Assembly: GCF_001640805.2 (NCBI RefSeq)
Contig: NC_066836.1
Location: forward strand, 2,193,626 to 2,257,625
DNA: 64,000 nucleotides
Source: Lates calcarifer
Taxonomy: Eukaryota; Chordata; Actinopteri; Centropomidae
Reading direction: 5' to 3'
Position 1 is the stretch's first letter. Each line of letters starts with the position of its first letter. Position numbers and translations under genes: made by a program. Below, in pieces: positions 36,001-49,000 of the stretch. The notes below the pieces were generated by a model. That model saw only the letters and a program-made list of their open reading frames with translations. It was not told the origin of the DNA and did no database searches.

Positions 36001-38056
36001 TTTCTCCTGAAACAAGAAAAAAAAACAACATTAGTTTTATCTGGAAAGTAAAAAATATATAAATCACATGCAACAACAACAGAATCAGACAGAGTGAGTG
36101 ATTAAATCAGTCTGTAGCTGCACGCGTTATTTGAATGCAGTTAAATATGCACATCAAAAAGTGGTTATTTTCTTACGAGGTAGAATCTGTTGCAGGATCA
36201 TTGTCTCATATTGTATTGTGCTGGTATCGGCCTCCACTGTTGTCTACACCAACATCCCTATGCACTAGAGTTTTCTGAAAAAGTGAAGCCTGTTCCTGAA
36301 GTTTTGAAACCTGACAGGATAAGTTTGGGAATTTATGTGCAAGGAAGACAATTTGTTGAGGTGTGAATTTTGACTCTCTCTCTGTTTTTATTTATGGATA
36401 TTTTATGAAGATAATTAAGGCAGTCAGGTAAATTTTGGCCCGACTTGCACAGGGATGTAAACTTTAAAACCAGCTGTGTTTGGAAATGGAAACACAATCT
36501 TATCAGAAACATTAAGACACTGGAGTGGAGTCATTAGTTCCTGATTTATTTTCCTTCTAAACACTAAACTCTCATTTGAGTGAGTGTCAGAAGAATCTTG
36601 TCTGACGATACAGTGAATCAAGCATCAACAGTTTAAAGACCCTTCACACTGCAGCTTTCACCTGCCTAAACACCTTTTACTCCCCAAACTCACCGAGGTA
36701 ACGGACGAGGCCCCTGAGGTCGACCAGGAACTCCACGTCGGGGATGAAGAAGCTGTGAACTTTGGTCATGTGGGTGAGATTCTTCATGAGTGACTTCGAG
36801 TGATGGGAGCAGAAGAGGCAGTCGGTGACGGGGATGGAGCCGGGCAGAGCGGCTGGGTGGGGGTCAGACGGAGCCGCAGAGTCTCCTTCCTCCTGATCCA
36901 TCACCTCCTCTTCCTCTTCTTCATCCTCCTCCATCTCATCATCATCATCATCGTCCTCACCAAAATCCTCCCACTCCTCTGGAAGATTTTTAAGGAGACG
37001 TTTTAACACTTCTGTGACTGTAATTCTGTATGATAAATGTACGCCCCCTAGTGTTCAACTTTCTGTACAGGTGGATGGAGATGTCACTGCAAACTGTGAA
37101 ATATTTGTGTTAGCTAAATATGACTCTTTACATTTTACAGTCTTTTTTAACATACTCAAGGCAAATTAAAGAAATAAAAGGGAAGGAAGAGTTTCCTGAA
37201 CACCTCAGAGATCACAGAGGATCCCACAGGAATAAAATGTACCTCTAGCTGACCTGCTATGTGGACACGAGGTGTTCGCGCCACAGACAAGGTAGGTAAA
37301 TTATCTGACAACAATAAAAGACAGTGATAAAAAGTAAAAAACAAGCAGACTGTCTGACCATAAGATCAGGGCAGTGGGCAGTGTCTGGTACAAGTGTGGT
37401 TCGAAATGGTCGAGTTGTGGGTGATTTGTGACTAAAGGAAGGTCACAGAGATGCACTCAGTGATTTCCTGTCTCCTCACCTTCCTCAGCTGTGGCTCCCT
37501 CTTCTCTCTCTTGCCTCTTGGCTTGCTCCTCCAGCCACATCATCCGCGGAGGTTTGTCTGGCCTCTCCGTCCTCTGCTTCGTCGCTCCCTCTGACGTCTG
37601 GGCCTTGGCTTGCTTGGCCGGGCTCGGCCTCTGCTGCTCTCTCAGGGCTTGCTGCAGGGCCTCATTCCTGGCGTCGTGATCCACCTTCTCGTCACCGAGT
37701 CCCTTCTCCAGGTTCTTCTCGTTCATCTTCTCCACCTTCCTCTGGGCGGCGAGCAGGGCCTGCTTCTCGGCCTGCTGGTGTTTGTGGGACTGCAGATGGT
37801 TCTGGTAGGCGTTGGCGCTGGAGAACTTCTTGTTGCAGACGGCGCAGCCCTCTGTGACCGTCGCGTCATTCAGATGCTGTTCGGCAGCGGCCCTCTGAGC
37901 CAGGACGCGCTCCTGGAAGTTTTCAGCGGTGACAGGTGGCATGTCGGCCACCTTACGCTTCAGGTTGTAGCGGTGCCAGTCGGTTTTGTAGTGCGCTCGC
38001 TGCACCTCGCCATCTGCAAAAGCCACTCGGCAGCTGATGCAAGTGTAGGAGGCCAT
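33057..38056 (-). CDS. ZNF622 (zinc finger protein, Rei1-like 60S maturation factor)
   Basis: Six coding exons on the minus strand: 37480-38056, 36694-36978, 35844-36006, 35612-35727, 35202-35345 and 33057-33190 (TAA). They join in frame to 472 residues; human ZNF622 is about 477. The protein starts MASYTCISCRVAFADGEVQR, a U1-like C2H2 finger; the second finger is CAVCNKKFSSANAYQNHLQS; the later pair are DCLFCSHHSKSLMKNLTHMT and CLWCNEKGRSFYSTEAVQSH. An acidic D/E-rich run sits at the start of the second coding exon. The C-terminus ends FRAQVMF. Yeast Rei1 recycles factors from pre-60S ribosomes in the cytoplasm, and ZNF622 is also linked to MELK and ASK1 signalling. The frame runs upstream to a GTG at 38062, but ATG 38056 fits the family. 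An acceptor (TTTCAG) lies about 8 bp before the ATG, so a non-coding first exon lies upstream. Confidence 0.95.
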
Positions 38057-38064
38057 GACCACCT

Positions 38065-39330
38065 GAAATCAAATTATTTACACATCTTAAATCACAATAT
38101 GGATTATTTACAACATGGACAACATACTCTATCCTCTATCATTCGACCCATTTGGATCTCAAGTATAGTGAGAGAACTTCAGACCCAACTGAAATGTTTT
38201 TTTTTCTCATTTTGTTTTCTAGACAATTCAATGTCAAAAAAGTGGGAAAAAAGCATCACAATTTTCCGAGCTAAAGGTATGATGATCAACTTACTGTCAG
38301 AAATTACAATAACAGCAGCAAGACCTCACATTTGAGAGGCTGGAAGCAGCAAATGTTTGTCATCTCTGCATTTAAAAAAATAACTCATTACCAGAAGCAG
38401 TTGTCTGGGCAGGGCAACTGTTTGTTTACCTTGCTTGTTAACAAAACCACTTTTAGCAGTTGTGACAGACTGCTAGTGGTCAGTATAAATCATAGGCAAA
38501 TCAGTATTTTAATACAATTGACTATTTTCAGAATTCTCTGGTGGAGGAAGAGGACAATGGGCAACCAAACAGAAAAAGATAATATTTTATTGAAATTAAA
38601 ACTGTGTACATTTTGCTGAGTCACTAAATGAGTGAGATCTTTTATGCACCTTTGCCAAAGACATTTTTTGGAGTTTGGTGTAATGTCACTTTATACAAAT
38701 GAAGCTGAAATGATTAAGCGATTAATCACTGATTATCAATCACTAACTATTTTGAGAATTGTTCAGTTGTTTGTCATTTTTCAGGCTGAATATCTCAAAT
38801 GAACTTAATGTGCGTAAAAACTAATGAAGTGCGTCAAAGTGCAATAATTAAAGTACTTTTATTACCCCTGAAATACCTGAACTACACGGAAGATACATCA
38901 TTGTTCAGCTGTAAAGTCTGTTTATCTGCTGACTGTTTCATAACATCAACTTAATGGACGTTAAACTTGTGTAAGATCTGTTAGCATAGCATGCTAGCTA
39001 CAGTAGTGAGCTAGCTGTTTGGTAAAGTCACTGGGTGATAAAGCAGATCGACACCGACACCAAATGTAACTTAATAAAAGTGAAAATTAACTAAACGTAA
39101 CGTGAGCTGCGCAACTGTGGCGTTAGTTTGTCATAGACAAACTATGCTAACGTCGGCTAGCAACCAGCTAACCAAACTTCAAGCATTTGAGTGTAAACAT
39201 TTGCTAATAACGGCTAAAATCACAGACATTCATTATAACTACGATAACAACAGACGGAGGGCACAACGGGCGGCACTTACTCACTTATCCGGTGAACTGA
39301 CTTCTCCCAAAAAAGTGTTTTTAATCTAAT
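38065..39330 (-). other. ZNF622 5'UTR intron and probable non-coding first exon
   Basis: The acceptor next to the start codon needs an upstream exon. A good donor on the minus strand (ATAA|GTGAGTAAGTG) occurs at about 39276-39290, next to a CpG-rich stretch around 39240-39300, so the first exon and promoter are probably at about 39287-39400. No other gene is seen in the interval. Confidence 0.45.
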
Positions 39331-41273
39331 TTTTCGCGTGTCTCTGCCTCTGCTGGACCCACTGCACCACACGAGGGTAAACTTCTTCTTCGTGCTGATC
39401 TTTGGCGGTTGTTCAGCAGCACTACCGCCACCTACTGCTCCCGGTTGTGTTTACAAGTATTGTATACCGTGTTTTGTATATATCCACAGGAACAGTTCTG
39501 GAAATACATGGATGTTACTTTTGATTTCAGCTTAATGGTATTTGATTGGAGACAATAATAAAAAAAACTCCAAAGTCTTCAAGCTTAAATACGAGTGGTG
39601 GTAAGTGAGAAATGTGGATGTAATGTCGGTAAACTAACCCTTTGTCTGGGCTGCCACAAAGTTTTATATCAACTTTTTTTTTTTTTTTTACAGTTCACAC
39701 ACACACAAAATGTGTAGGCAGTACTTCCTGAAAAATTATTATTAAGAACAGCAAAATATTTTAGATGATATGATTATATCATTAGTTTTTAGGGTTTTTT
39801 TCTCCAGCCTTTTTGCACAAGATGAGGACTGTGGATTTTGTCCACCTCTTACTTTGGACACACACCAAGAACAGCTCTCGCACATGAACAGGAGCAGCAT
39901 ATATTTACTGCCATTTCTTTGATGTCAATTCAGCATAAATTACAAAATAACTGTTGGGTATATCAGGTTGTTTTGTGGATTGAGAGATTAAACCTCAGAC
40001 AAAATCACTCACAAGAACTATTAATGAAGTCTGCGTTTAAAACTTTACAACCCCGGACAGTCGTACCATGAAGCACTGAACCAATACGACAGTCTCATTC
40101 TAAAGACAAAAGAAAATATTAAAAATATTTGTTTGTTCTAGACATTGACTGAGAACACAAACACATTCATGGTTTTAAAAAGCGAGAAAAAAAGTGAAAG
40201 TAAACTGCTCATTTCTCAGTGACAAAGCTCTTTTAGTGAAGAAAGCTGAAAGGACAAAGACTGACTGACTCTGAACATGAACACTGTACTCTGATGTTTC
40301 AGGAGGAAAACTGCCTCAGTTATACTCTCATATTAGTTTCACATTTTCTCCATCAGCCTTGAATCAGATCCTGGAATGACGACAGAAGAAAATATTTGAT
40401 TTGTTCATCAGGAAAAACAACTTTATTCATGATGTAAACCTTCAGTTTGTTCACACATTTAATCAGTAAAGTCTGTTAAATGACTTGTTCAGTGATTTCA
40501 TGAACATTTGCTGTATCAAATCTCTCTGGATGATAAAATGATCTGAATCTGCTCAATGATGTTTGTGTTTGTCATCATGTCAAACAATTGTACAGAGCTG
40601 AGCTTAAGTCCCTCTCAGAAATCCCATGTTGTTGGTGACTATTACAGCACTTCATATCATTTCTCCATATGAACCAGGAATCGGTTTTCATTCAATCAAA
40701 TGACACAAATGACACATGTTGGTTTTTCCAGTGTGACATCAACAGAAATGTCAACATTTGAATAAAATAAAACAAACCACAAAGGCAAAGATTCAGGAAC
40801 CACAAGCATGTTCATAATGTTAAGAAATTCAGGAAATACCTAATACCTAATACCTAATACCATATAACTTCCCAAGATGATAAGTGTAGATGATTAAAGT
40901 GGCAGAAAACTATTTGAATATATTACAGCAGCAATACAAATATACAAGTCATTACATCTAGAAGAAAGAATAGTTAACTAGTGATTACCGATCTGACACA
41001 TCTATGGTTCAGCTTTAGATTTGGATAAATAAAACTTCTATGTTGAGGTTTGAAAGATAAAAACATGCAAGACGATAACCGTTTGATTTAACTGTTAAGT
41101 TACAGTTTGTCTAAATATTATCTGCCCGCATAATAGTCTAAATTCAGTTACATAGCCCTCACACAATTTACATTATGTTTTCAAATATGTTTGCTATTAG
41201 AACATCATATTACTACTACACTCAGACGTGAGTGTAGTAGTAGTAGTAGTTTTACTTAACTAATCTTCTATGT
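39331..41273. other. Interval between ZNF622 promoter and TRIM gene
   Basis: No gene is seen. It contains a T run (about 39667-39690), a short CTAATAC repeat (four units, about 40837-40862), a (TAG)n run (about 41227-41250), and probably the TRIM 3'UTR on the minus strand, with a candidate AATAAA (TTTATT on plus at 40422-40427) about 850 nt after the stop. Confidence 0.45.
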
Positions 41274-42974
41274 TTACTTGAGCTTACAGAGCTCAACAGT
41301 GGTTCCAGAAAAACCGAAAGCGGTTACATCGTAACAAGAATAAAGCTGAAATCCAGCATAGAGAGGCTGAGTGAATGTGGTCTGGACTCTGTGGAGGAGA
41401 GTCATGGTTTCAGAGACGCTGTAGAAGGACAGAATACCAGCACTGTGATCCAGGTACACTCCTACTCTAGAGGACTGAGAACCTGAGACTGGAGTTTGGA
41501 TATTGTTGAACCAAAATTCATAACTGTTTTGGGAACAATTTAATGACCAAGATTTGATATTGTATCCAAATCCAGATTCTCTCGATCGCCCTGTTCTCCT
41601 GATATTCTTGTATGAGACTGCCACATCAAGTCGACCTCCTCTCCACTCCACCTCCCAATAACAACGTCCAGTCAGACTCTCTTTGCTCAGGACCTGCCAT
41701 CTATCAGTAAATCTGTCTGGGTGACTAGAATAAGACTGTTTACTGCACAGTGATATTGCTCTTCTGTTTCCCTCAGATAATAACAGCCATGTGTTTACTG
41801 TGTTTGGATCCAGTGTAATTTCCTGTGAATATCTTAAGAACTCAGCTCTGGTCTTGGGCTCTGGTTGTGGCAGTAAAACATTCACTTCAGTCACTGCCAG
41901 TGAGATGTTTGTCCATTTCTCTGTCAGAATGTCCTGTAGTTTATCTCTGAGCTCTGACACAGCTGCTGTCACATCCTCAAAGTACCTCAGAGGACGGATC
42001 TTGATGCTGGATGAGTCTGTAGATTCACTGAGTTGTGACAGTGAGGGGTAGTTGTGTAGAAACTGGTTGTGATCCTCTGTGTGTGAGAGCTGCTTCAGCT
42101 CAGCATCTTTCCTCTTCAGCTCAGTGATCTCCTGCTGCAGCTTCTCCTGAAGCTCTTTGACTCGACTCACTTCAGTTTCCTGCTGGGATCTGATCTGCTG
42201 CTTCACATCAGACCTTCTTTTCTCCATCAGACGGATCAGCTCAGTGAACATCTTCTCACTGTTCTCCACTGTTTTATCAGCAGAGCGATTGATAGCCTCC
42301 ACCTCCTGTTGAAGCTCCTTCACATCTTTCTCTCTGTCCTGGATTCTCTGCTGGATTTTTAGTCGACTCAGCTCCAGCTCTCTCTGCCTCTCAGTCCTTT
42401 CTGCTGCAGCTGAGACTGTGTCGTGGCCTTTATGTTCATCCACAGAGCAGAGATAACAGATACACTGCTGATCAGTACGACAGAACATCTTCATCACCTC
42501 ATCGTGATGAGAGCAGATGTTCTCCTGGAGCTTCTTGGAGGGGTCCACCAGCTTGTGTTTCTTTAATGGAGCCACATCATAATGAGGCTGCAGGTGTTTC
42601 TCACAGTAAGAGGCCAGACAAACCAAACAGGACTTGACAGCTTTCAGTTTCCTTCCAGTGCAGACATCACAGGCCACATCTTCAGGTCCAGCATAGCAGT
42701 GATCAGCAGGAGCAGCTTGGAGTCCAGTCTTCTTCAGCTCCTCCACTAAAACTGCTAACATGGTGTTTTTCATCAGGACAGGCCTCGGTGTGAAGGTCTG
42801 TCTACACTGAGGGCAGCTGTGGATTTCCTTCTCATCCTCTTCATCCCAGAAGCTTTTAATACAGTTCATACAGTAGCTGTGTCCACAGGGAATAGTCACT
42901 GGATCCTTCAGTAGATCCAGACAGATCGAACAGGAGAAGGTTTCCTGGTCCAGCTGAACTCCTTTCTGTGCCAT
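41274..42974 (-). CDS. Intronless TRIM-family E3 ubiquitin ligase (RING, B-boxes, coiled coil, PRY-SPRY)
   Basis: A single open exon encodes 566 residues. The frame continues upstream to a GTG at 43010, but the only ATG is at 42974, giving [20 protein letters not shown]. Residues 15-59 are a RING finger ([23 protein letters not shown]). B-box 1 (CDVCTGRK ... CLVC ... CEKH) and B-box 2 ([12 protein letters not shown] ... CYLC ... HKGH) follow at about 100-190, then a coiled coil at about 190-290. PRY and SPRY are about 380-566 ([50 protein letters not shown]). This layout is that of the large fish TRIM25/TRIM16/finTRIM group, many of which act in antiviral ubiquitin signalling; the substrate cannot be told. 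The frame is intact, with no close second copy in the window. A perfect interferon-response element stands just before the ATG. Confidence 0.93.
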   Translation of the reverse strand: MAQKGVQLDQETFSCSICLDLLKDPVTIPCGHSYCMNCIKSFWDEEDEKEIHSCPQCRQTFTPRPVLMKNTMLAVLVEELKKTGLQAAPADHCYAGPEDVACDVCTGRKLKAVKSCLVCLASYCEKHLQPHYDVAPLKKHKLVDPSKKLQENICSHHDEVMKMFCRTDQQCICYLCSVDEHKGHDTVSAAAERTERQRELELSRLKIQQRIQDREKDVKELQQEVEAINRSADKTVENSEKMFTELIRLMEKRRSDVKQQIRSQQETEVSRVKELQEKLQQEITELKRKDAELKQLSHTEDHNQFLHNYPSLSQLSESTDSSSIKIRPLRYFEDVTAAVSELRDKLQDILTEKWTNISLAVTEVNVLLPQPEPKTRAEFLRYSQEITLDPNTVNTWLLLSEGNRRAISLCSKQSYSSHPDRFTDRWQVLSKESLTGRCYWEVEWRGGRLDVAVSYKNIRRTGRSRESGFGYNIKSWSLNCSQNSYEFWFNNIQTPVSGSQSSRVGVYLDHSAGILSFYSVSETMTLLHRVQTTFTQPLYAGFQLYSCYDVTAFGFSGTTVELCKLK

Positions 42975-43002
42975 TTCTCCTCTCAGTGACAATGACTGTC
43001 TG

Positions 43003-43015
43003 AGTTTCACTTTCT
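43003..43015 (-). promoter_or_regulatory. Perfect ISRE next to the TRIM start codon
   Basis: AGTTTCACTTTCT on the plus strand matches the interferon-stimulated response element consensus AGTTTCNNTTTCN in full. It lies 29 bp upstream of the TRIM ATG, in the proximal promoter or 5' leader. This suggests interferon control, as for other fish TRIM genes. Confidence 0.6.
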
Positions 43016-43019
43016 GAGA

Positions 43020-44150
43020 ACTGGAACTAGTTTGAGCTCTGATCTAAACATCATGTGTTTCTGCAGTGAATGGTTCCTATCAGCTCTTGCACTTCACCAC
43101 ATGTTGGTTCCACCCATCTTCAAACTGTAGATCTGAAGGGGAGGGAACAAGGAAACATGTGGACAGAGTGGAGCTCACTGTGTTTGAGAGCAGGAAGAAG
43201 AGGGAGGGTTATCAGTCTTTGACTTATTCCAGGAAGAGGAGCGGTTTGATTCGCTTTACAATGTAAAAACTCAACTCTCCATACTTACTCACCATACACA
43301 GATAAAAACAGTACAAAGTACAAATCAGTGTATAGGTAACTAATCCATTTGAATTCAAGTGCCAACCTCTTTCTTTTTATCAAATCAGAGACAGAATAAG
43401 GTTCAGTTGTATTTGGATATAAATATGGTTTTAGCTGAGAAGTGACAGAATTCTCTAAATACAGTGGTACAACAGATGTAACTAAGAAAAAAGTGAATCT
43501 TACATTTAAAGTGGAGTTTATCACGTTTCTATTCAGGGAAGTATAGACTTCATTAGAATATATAATAGTTAGATATCAGTAATCTTCTTGCAGCTCTAAG
43601 TCAGGTGTGAAGGATTTGACCTCAGCAGTAGAGAGCAGAGAAAGGAAGAAGATGAGGCCCACAGTGAAGAAAGAGACAGTGATCAGCCAGTGTAAATAAA
43701 CATCTGTTAGAGTTGGTGTTTATCAGTCAGTCAGTGGTCATCACTTCCAGGGGTTTTGTTTTCAAGTTTTTATGAAACATAATCAACTTTTGCAAAAATA
43801 ATAAGTTACATTTTAAATTGTAGTGTTGTTGTACCTCTTCTAGTCGTGTCTATGTTTGTCCACTAGGTGCCCACCTTGCCTTAGTTTCTGCCTGTGACAA
43901 TAACCTACAGCACCACTGAAGATTTAATCAGAATCTGTTCACACAGTCATTTACTTTGTTTTTCATTCAGTTGTTAAATATCAGTTCACAAGTTCACTGT
44001 TCACCAACACACCAGAGAAACACATGTTTAACTGAACAATGGATAAACATTAATATTTATATCCACTGTCTCGGACACCAGGTATAAATAAATGGGTTAA
44101 ATTGTTTCTCCAAAGTGAGGATTAGATGCTTTTCTTTGTCACTTATGAGA
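43020..44150. other. Intergenic interval with no recognised gene
   Basis: AT-rich sequence upstream of the TRIM gene. Short open frames here have no recognisable family features. Confidence 0.5.
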
Positions 44151-44159
44151 GCCAATGAA

Positions 44160-45140
44160 ACATCTCTGGGTTTTGGACTTGGTTGGTCAAAACAAGCATT
44201 TTGAAGACTTGCACAGAGCCACTGGTGAAAGCCTTCACATCAACTCAGTGGACAGCAACATCAAGGTTCAGATGAGAGAACATCAGGAACAACAGCATTC
44301 ACACTGAAGGAGACAGGAGCCTCCATACACAGACCAGTATTTACTCTTTGACTCTCATTAACCATTTAAACATAAGCTGGGAGTTATCAGCAACCTGCAA
44401 CACCAAGCTGTTAACATGCTCTGGTCCAAAAGAAGGAGCACAATCACCTAAAGGAGGTTCTTAAAGCTTGTGGACACCATAACTGTACCTTTGTGAAAAT
44501 GGCTGCAAAATCCAGGGAGAACACCACCACTGTGAGTGGTGAGGAAAAGAAGAATCATCATGATTCAATGTGTCTGGGGTATCTGAGAAACTCGGAGGAT
44601 CTTCAACAAGCACCTCATCACTGCTTTTTTCAAACCCAGCAACACAGTAAAAAAGAAACCGGTCCATCCAAAAAGACCGTACACACAGGATGTAGGACAA
44701 TGCAATGAGGAATACACTGCCCTATATATCAACGAAACAACCATTGAACAAGACGTGAAGGCCGAGTCCTCAGGTCAAGATTCAGTAGTTTACCTACACT
44801 TGAGGGATGATGGACACTCCTTTGAGGACAACGAAGTACATGTTTTTGATAGGGAGGAGAGGCGGTTTGAAAGACTGAAGGAGGCCACCCTCAACAGAGG
44901 AGGAGGCCAGCACCACTTATCCCCCACCTGCAACACTGTCCATTCATCCCTACCCAGGAGATTTAACAGCCAATCACACACAGGTGACTCCAAAGACTCT
45001 GACATCTGCCAACAACAAGCCAGGAGCACTAATGAACCAAGTGACGTCCATGGTCTTGATAATGGCCAGGTTAAATACCAGCGTCAGCATCAGTCTGTCG
45101 GAACTGAAGAAGCCTTTTGGATGAGAGGTGGAACATTTTC
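44160..45140 (+). mobile_element. Decayed Penelope-like retroelement 3' part (RT end and GIY-YIG endonuclease)
   Basis: Translated pieces in shifting frames resemble the C-terminal part of Penelope-like elements: YTDQYLLFDSH and HKLGVI near 44335-44380, LKACGHHNCTFVKMAAKSRE near 44465-44520, and a GIY-YIG-type tail with SSGQDSVVYLHLRDDGHSFE, VHVFDREERRFERLKEA and LNRGGGQHHLSPTCN from 44755 to about 44940. The tail after about 45080 (GAAGAAGCCTTTTGGATGAG) also fits. Stops and frameshifts throughout show it is dead. The longest remaining frame is 44755-45201. Confidence 0.7.
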
Positions 45141-45439
45141 AGGTATCTACAACCAAGCCGTCCTCCAGTTTCCCTCGGTCCAACCCTTCTTGGATTCTTA
45201 GTCTTTTTGATCTTTTTCCATCAATTATTCTTCTCCCCCCTCTGTGTCTCCAGGCCTGGACTGAGCCTGCTGAAAGTGCCCATAATGCATTTAGGTTGAA
45301 GTCCACAAATACACCATTATTGATGCAAACCAATTTGAATCCTTGCTTTTTGTGGGGGTGGGGCCCCACATTAGTTTTTGAAACGCAAGACGCTCAACGC
45401 TGCAAAATTTTAACAAATCATCTGTATTTACATTTACAT

Positions 45440-46002
45440 CACAAAAAACGACCAAAACCAACGTTTAATCAGACTGACGAACATACTTGCATCAGTGGGA
45501 CAAACTGTCTCATGTAAGCAGAAACGAACGACAACATTTTGACACCGATCAGGTGTGGACTCATCCCAGCCTGGTGGACCCTGTCCGCTCGTGGCACGAG
45601 ATGCCAGTGTGAGTTTGCGCGTGCACTCTTCCTGCTCCAGCCCAGGACGCGTCGGGAGGGCGCACCGGAGTCAGTTTGCTCCAGCCTCCTGAAGTGGTCG
45701 GTCGCTGCTGGTTGCAGGGAGTGGCGTCTATAGCAGCAGGGGTTTTTTGGAGATTCCAACCGTTACTTTCTCGGCTCCTGACATTTCCGTGACGACAAGT
45801 CAGAGAGAGAACATAGAGAGGTGGAGAAAGAGATGAAGTAAGGAGCAAAGATCTGGAGGAACTGATTGGGATTTTCTTTGAGACAGTTTTCGGTTATTTT
45901 GGGGGTTTGGGACATAAACCCCCTTTGACACTTTCTCGCCTCCGTGTGTCTTTTTTTCCTTCTTTCTTTTACAGATTGTCTGTGTTGTACAATCTAACAA
46001 GG
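45440..46002 (+). promoter_or_regulatory. Promoter and leader region of CUB gene A
   Basis: About 560 bp before the ATG contains the block shared with gene B (52300-52791): CAACGTTTAATCAGACT, GACAAACTGTC, GGTCGGTCGCTGCTGGTTGCA and GAGTGGCGTCTA. No clear TATA box was fixed. Conservation between the copies suggests both genes are driven by the same elements. Confidence 0.5.
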
Positions 46003-49000
46003 ATGTGGAGTGGATCGCTGTTGTTCCTTTTCACCCAAGTCATCTTGGTTTCCTCGTTGGCTCCGAATGGTAGGTGATGACTGTTTGAATGCATGTGGTT
46101 GTATATTGATCCATTTTGCACCATTGTTACTCTCACCTGTTGTGCCTCGGTCTCCCCTTTGAGACCACGTTTAGACCAGGTATTCAACCCTAACCCTGCT
46201 GCTGTTACCGTCACCGTGAATAAGAACTAAGGATATTATACAAAATACAGTAACAAGATTAATGAAAAAATGAAAAATAAATGAAGTATTTTAGCCATAC
46301 CAAAAAATGTACAAAGTATCTTACAATCGCTACAAACTGACAATTTAATATCACAGATCACAATATCATACAAGCAATTTAATAAATTATTCATTGAGAA
46401 AATGTAATGCGATCGTCAGGAGCGGCAGAACCCAACCCGCCTCACTTTATTCCACTCACTGACTGAACAACTTTCCGTCTTTTCCAATGCTGCAGATAGC
46501 TGCGGGTGGAATATAACCCTTGAGACAGACGCGGTGAGCTATGTAACCACCGCCGGTTATCCCATGGAATATCCGCCCTCCCAGCACTGCACATGGGTGG
46601 TAACCGCTCCTCAGCCGGATAATAAGATCCGCATCATCTTCAATCCGTTTTTTGATCTGGAGGACACAGACTGCAAGTAAGAGTTCATTCCTCACTCTAA
46701 CTCTCCTCCGCTGACATGAAGTCATAAAGGTTTGGAAGCACTGATCAGTTCAACAGTCTGTCAGTCTGCTTACCGTCGTGATTCCCGGTCCCTCATCATC
46801 ATCAAGACACAGGTTTTAAAAATAATCGTCAATATTGATGCAACGGTAGCGAGATATCTTGACTTATTCTCCTCTATGGGTCAAGCTGTTTATTCTACGC
46901 TTACACGCTTTAGTGCAGCTTACACTTCAGTTGCACATACACATATACTGTCAAGAAACAAAAGTTCGAAGCCAGATATATATATAAACAAGTTCTGAGG
47001 TTTTGGCCTCAAATGATTTTTCAAAGTCTTGTAAACTGACTTTTTGGACAGATAAATTTGTCTCAGACACAATTCATATGCATGTGTTCAGCAAATGTTT
47101 GCATTCAAATAAAAAGTCATAAAACATTGTAAAAGAAACAAACAGCAGTAGCTGTAGTAGGACAACACTAAAGCTTCAGTAAACATCAGCCCAAACCTAA
47201 ACCTGTATGTTCTCTCTCCTCCTACAGCCATGACTATGTTGAGGTTTACGATGGCGGTGACGAGCTTTCACCCAGGATGGGAAAGTTTTGCGGGAGGGTC
47301 GCACCGCCCATGATCATCTCCAGTGGCAGCCAACTCCTCATCAAGTTTGTCACTGACGATGAGAACAACGGGGCAGGATTCTCTATTAAGCTTAAGAGCT
47401 TCAAATCAAGTGTGTAGTGATCCGTGGTTTCATTATATAACTGTTGATATAACTGTCCAATTGACAACTGTGTCTATCCAAACATTTCTTAACAAGATAC
47501 ATCAGTATCTTCTCCCCTCACAGTTGAATATTCCAGAAACTTCACGGTTATATGTGGCACTATGATTGCATAATCTGACATAACCATCGCAAAAGACAAT
47601 AAAAATAGTGCAGTCTGATCTGGGCATTAGTCACTGTGTTCAAACATTCCTTGACACTTTAAAAACTCATCTCGTCATCAGTCTCTTCTCCCCTTACAGC
47701 ATCACAATGTTCCAGAAACTTCACAGATCCCCAGGGTGTGATCACAACACCGCTCTTCCCCAAGAAGTACCCCAACAACCTGAACTGCACCTTCATGATC
47801 TTGGCCCCCGAGACATCAGAGATCGTACTGGAGTTCGACAGCTTCGACATGGAGGGCGACCCCTTGCTACTGCCAGGCCCCAAATGCCAATACGACTGGC
47901 TGGATATCTGGGACGGCCTCCCTGAAGGTGAGGACAGGATTTGGATCAGGCTGAGATCGAAGAGAGAAATGGATGAAATGTTGATTAAAATCTGAGAGGG
48001 TAGAACATGAGCTGGCTGATTATACAAGCTATAAAAACTGATTAAAAGCAGGTAAAGTAATGAAAATGACTCTCTCCTTTTTCTTCTCATCCACTGCTTC
48101 ATCTCTCACTCCACCTGTTTCTCCTCCCCTATTCTTTTACTTTCACTCCATCTCACTTCATCACTTCCTCGTACCTTCTCTTTCCCTATCCTCCTTATTA
48201 TCTTCTCTCATCCTTGCCTCCACTCCTACCCTCATCTTCATCCCCCTTCACCCCTCAGCGGGTCTTCACCTTGGGAGATACTGTGGCGAAACCTCCCCGG
48301 GCCAAGTGATCGCCTACAGTGGCATCCTGTCCATGACCGTCACCACTGACCATGCCATCACCAAAGAGGGATTCTCCGCCAACTACACCATCCACGAGAG
48401 GAGCCTCCCCTCCGGACCCAAATATGAGGGTGAGCAGCTGAATTATTCTATCTCTCTATCAGTAATCTAACACCGTAGGTCACTGGGTTGTAGCAGTAGA
48501 CCCAACTCTTAAATGTTTGTAAGAAAAGCCTTTGTTATCGGACTCCGTCCCTGCTAATACTCTCAAATCTTTTACATCGAAATGTAAAAGTTGACATTTG
48601 ACTGCAGTTCAGTCCCTTCATTAACAGACTGAACAGCTTTCTGCCTTTTCTTATGCTTCAGATAAATGCAGGGTGAATATAAACCTAGAGATAGGTAGAG
48701 GAAACTACCTGACTTCCGCAGGCTATCCCATGACCTACCCACCCTCCCACGAGTGCGTATGGGTGTTAACTGCTCCTGAGCCGCATCAGAAGATCCTCAT
48801 CAACTTCAATCCATTTTTTGATCTGGAGGACACAGACTGCAGGTGAGAGTTCACTCCTCACTCTCTCTCTTTTTCTGACTTCCCAACACGTTCTTGAGAC
48901 AAAGCTGATATTTTCTTATGAGCGTGAACAGCAAAAAACATGCATACAAGATCATTTTTCACTTCAGACCAGTTGATATATGGAGAAAATACAAGATCAG

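Noticed and set aside
37610..38335. Plus-strand open frame of 241 codons over ZNF622
   Set aside because: It is the antisense of the well-supported first coding exon of ZNF622 and has Leu/Val-rich composition without motifs.
42975..43010. Longer N-terminus for the TRIM protein
   Set aside because: The extension would start at GTG, not ATG; the family starts at MAQKG, and the region holds the ISRE.
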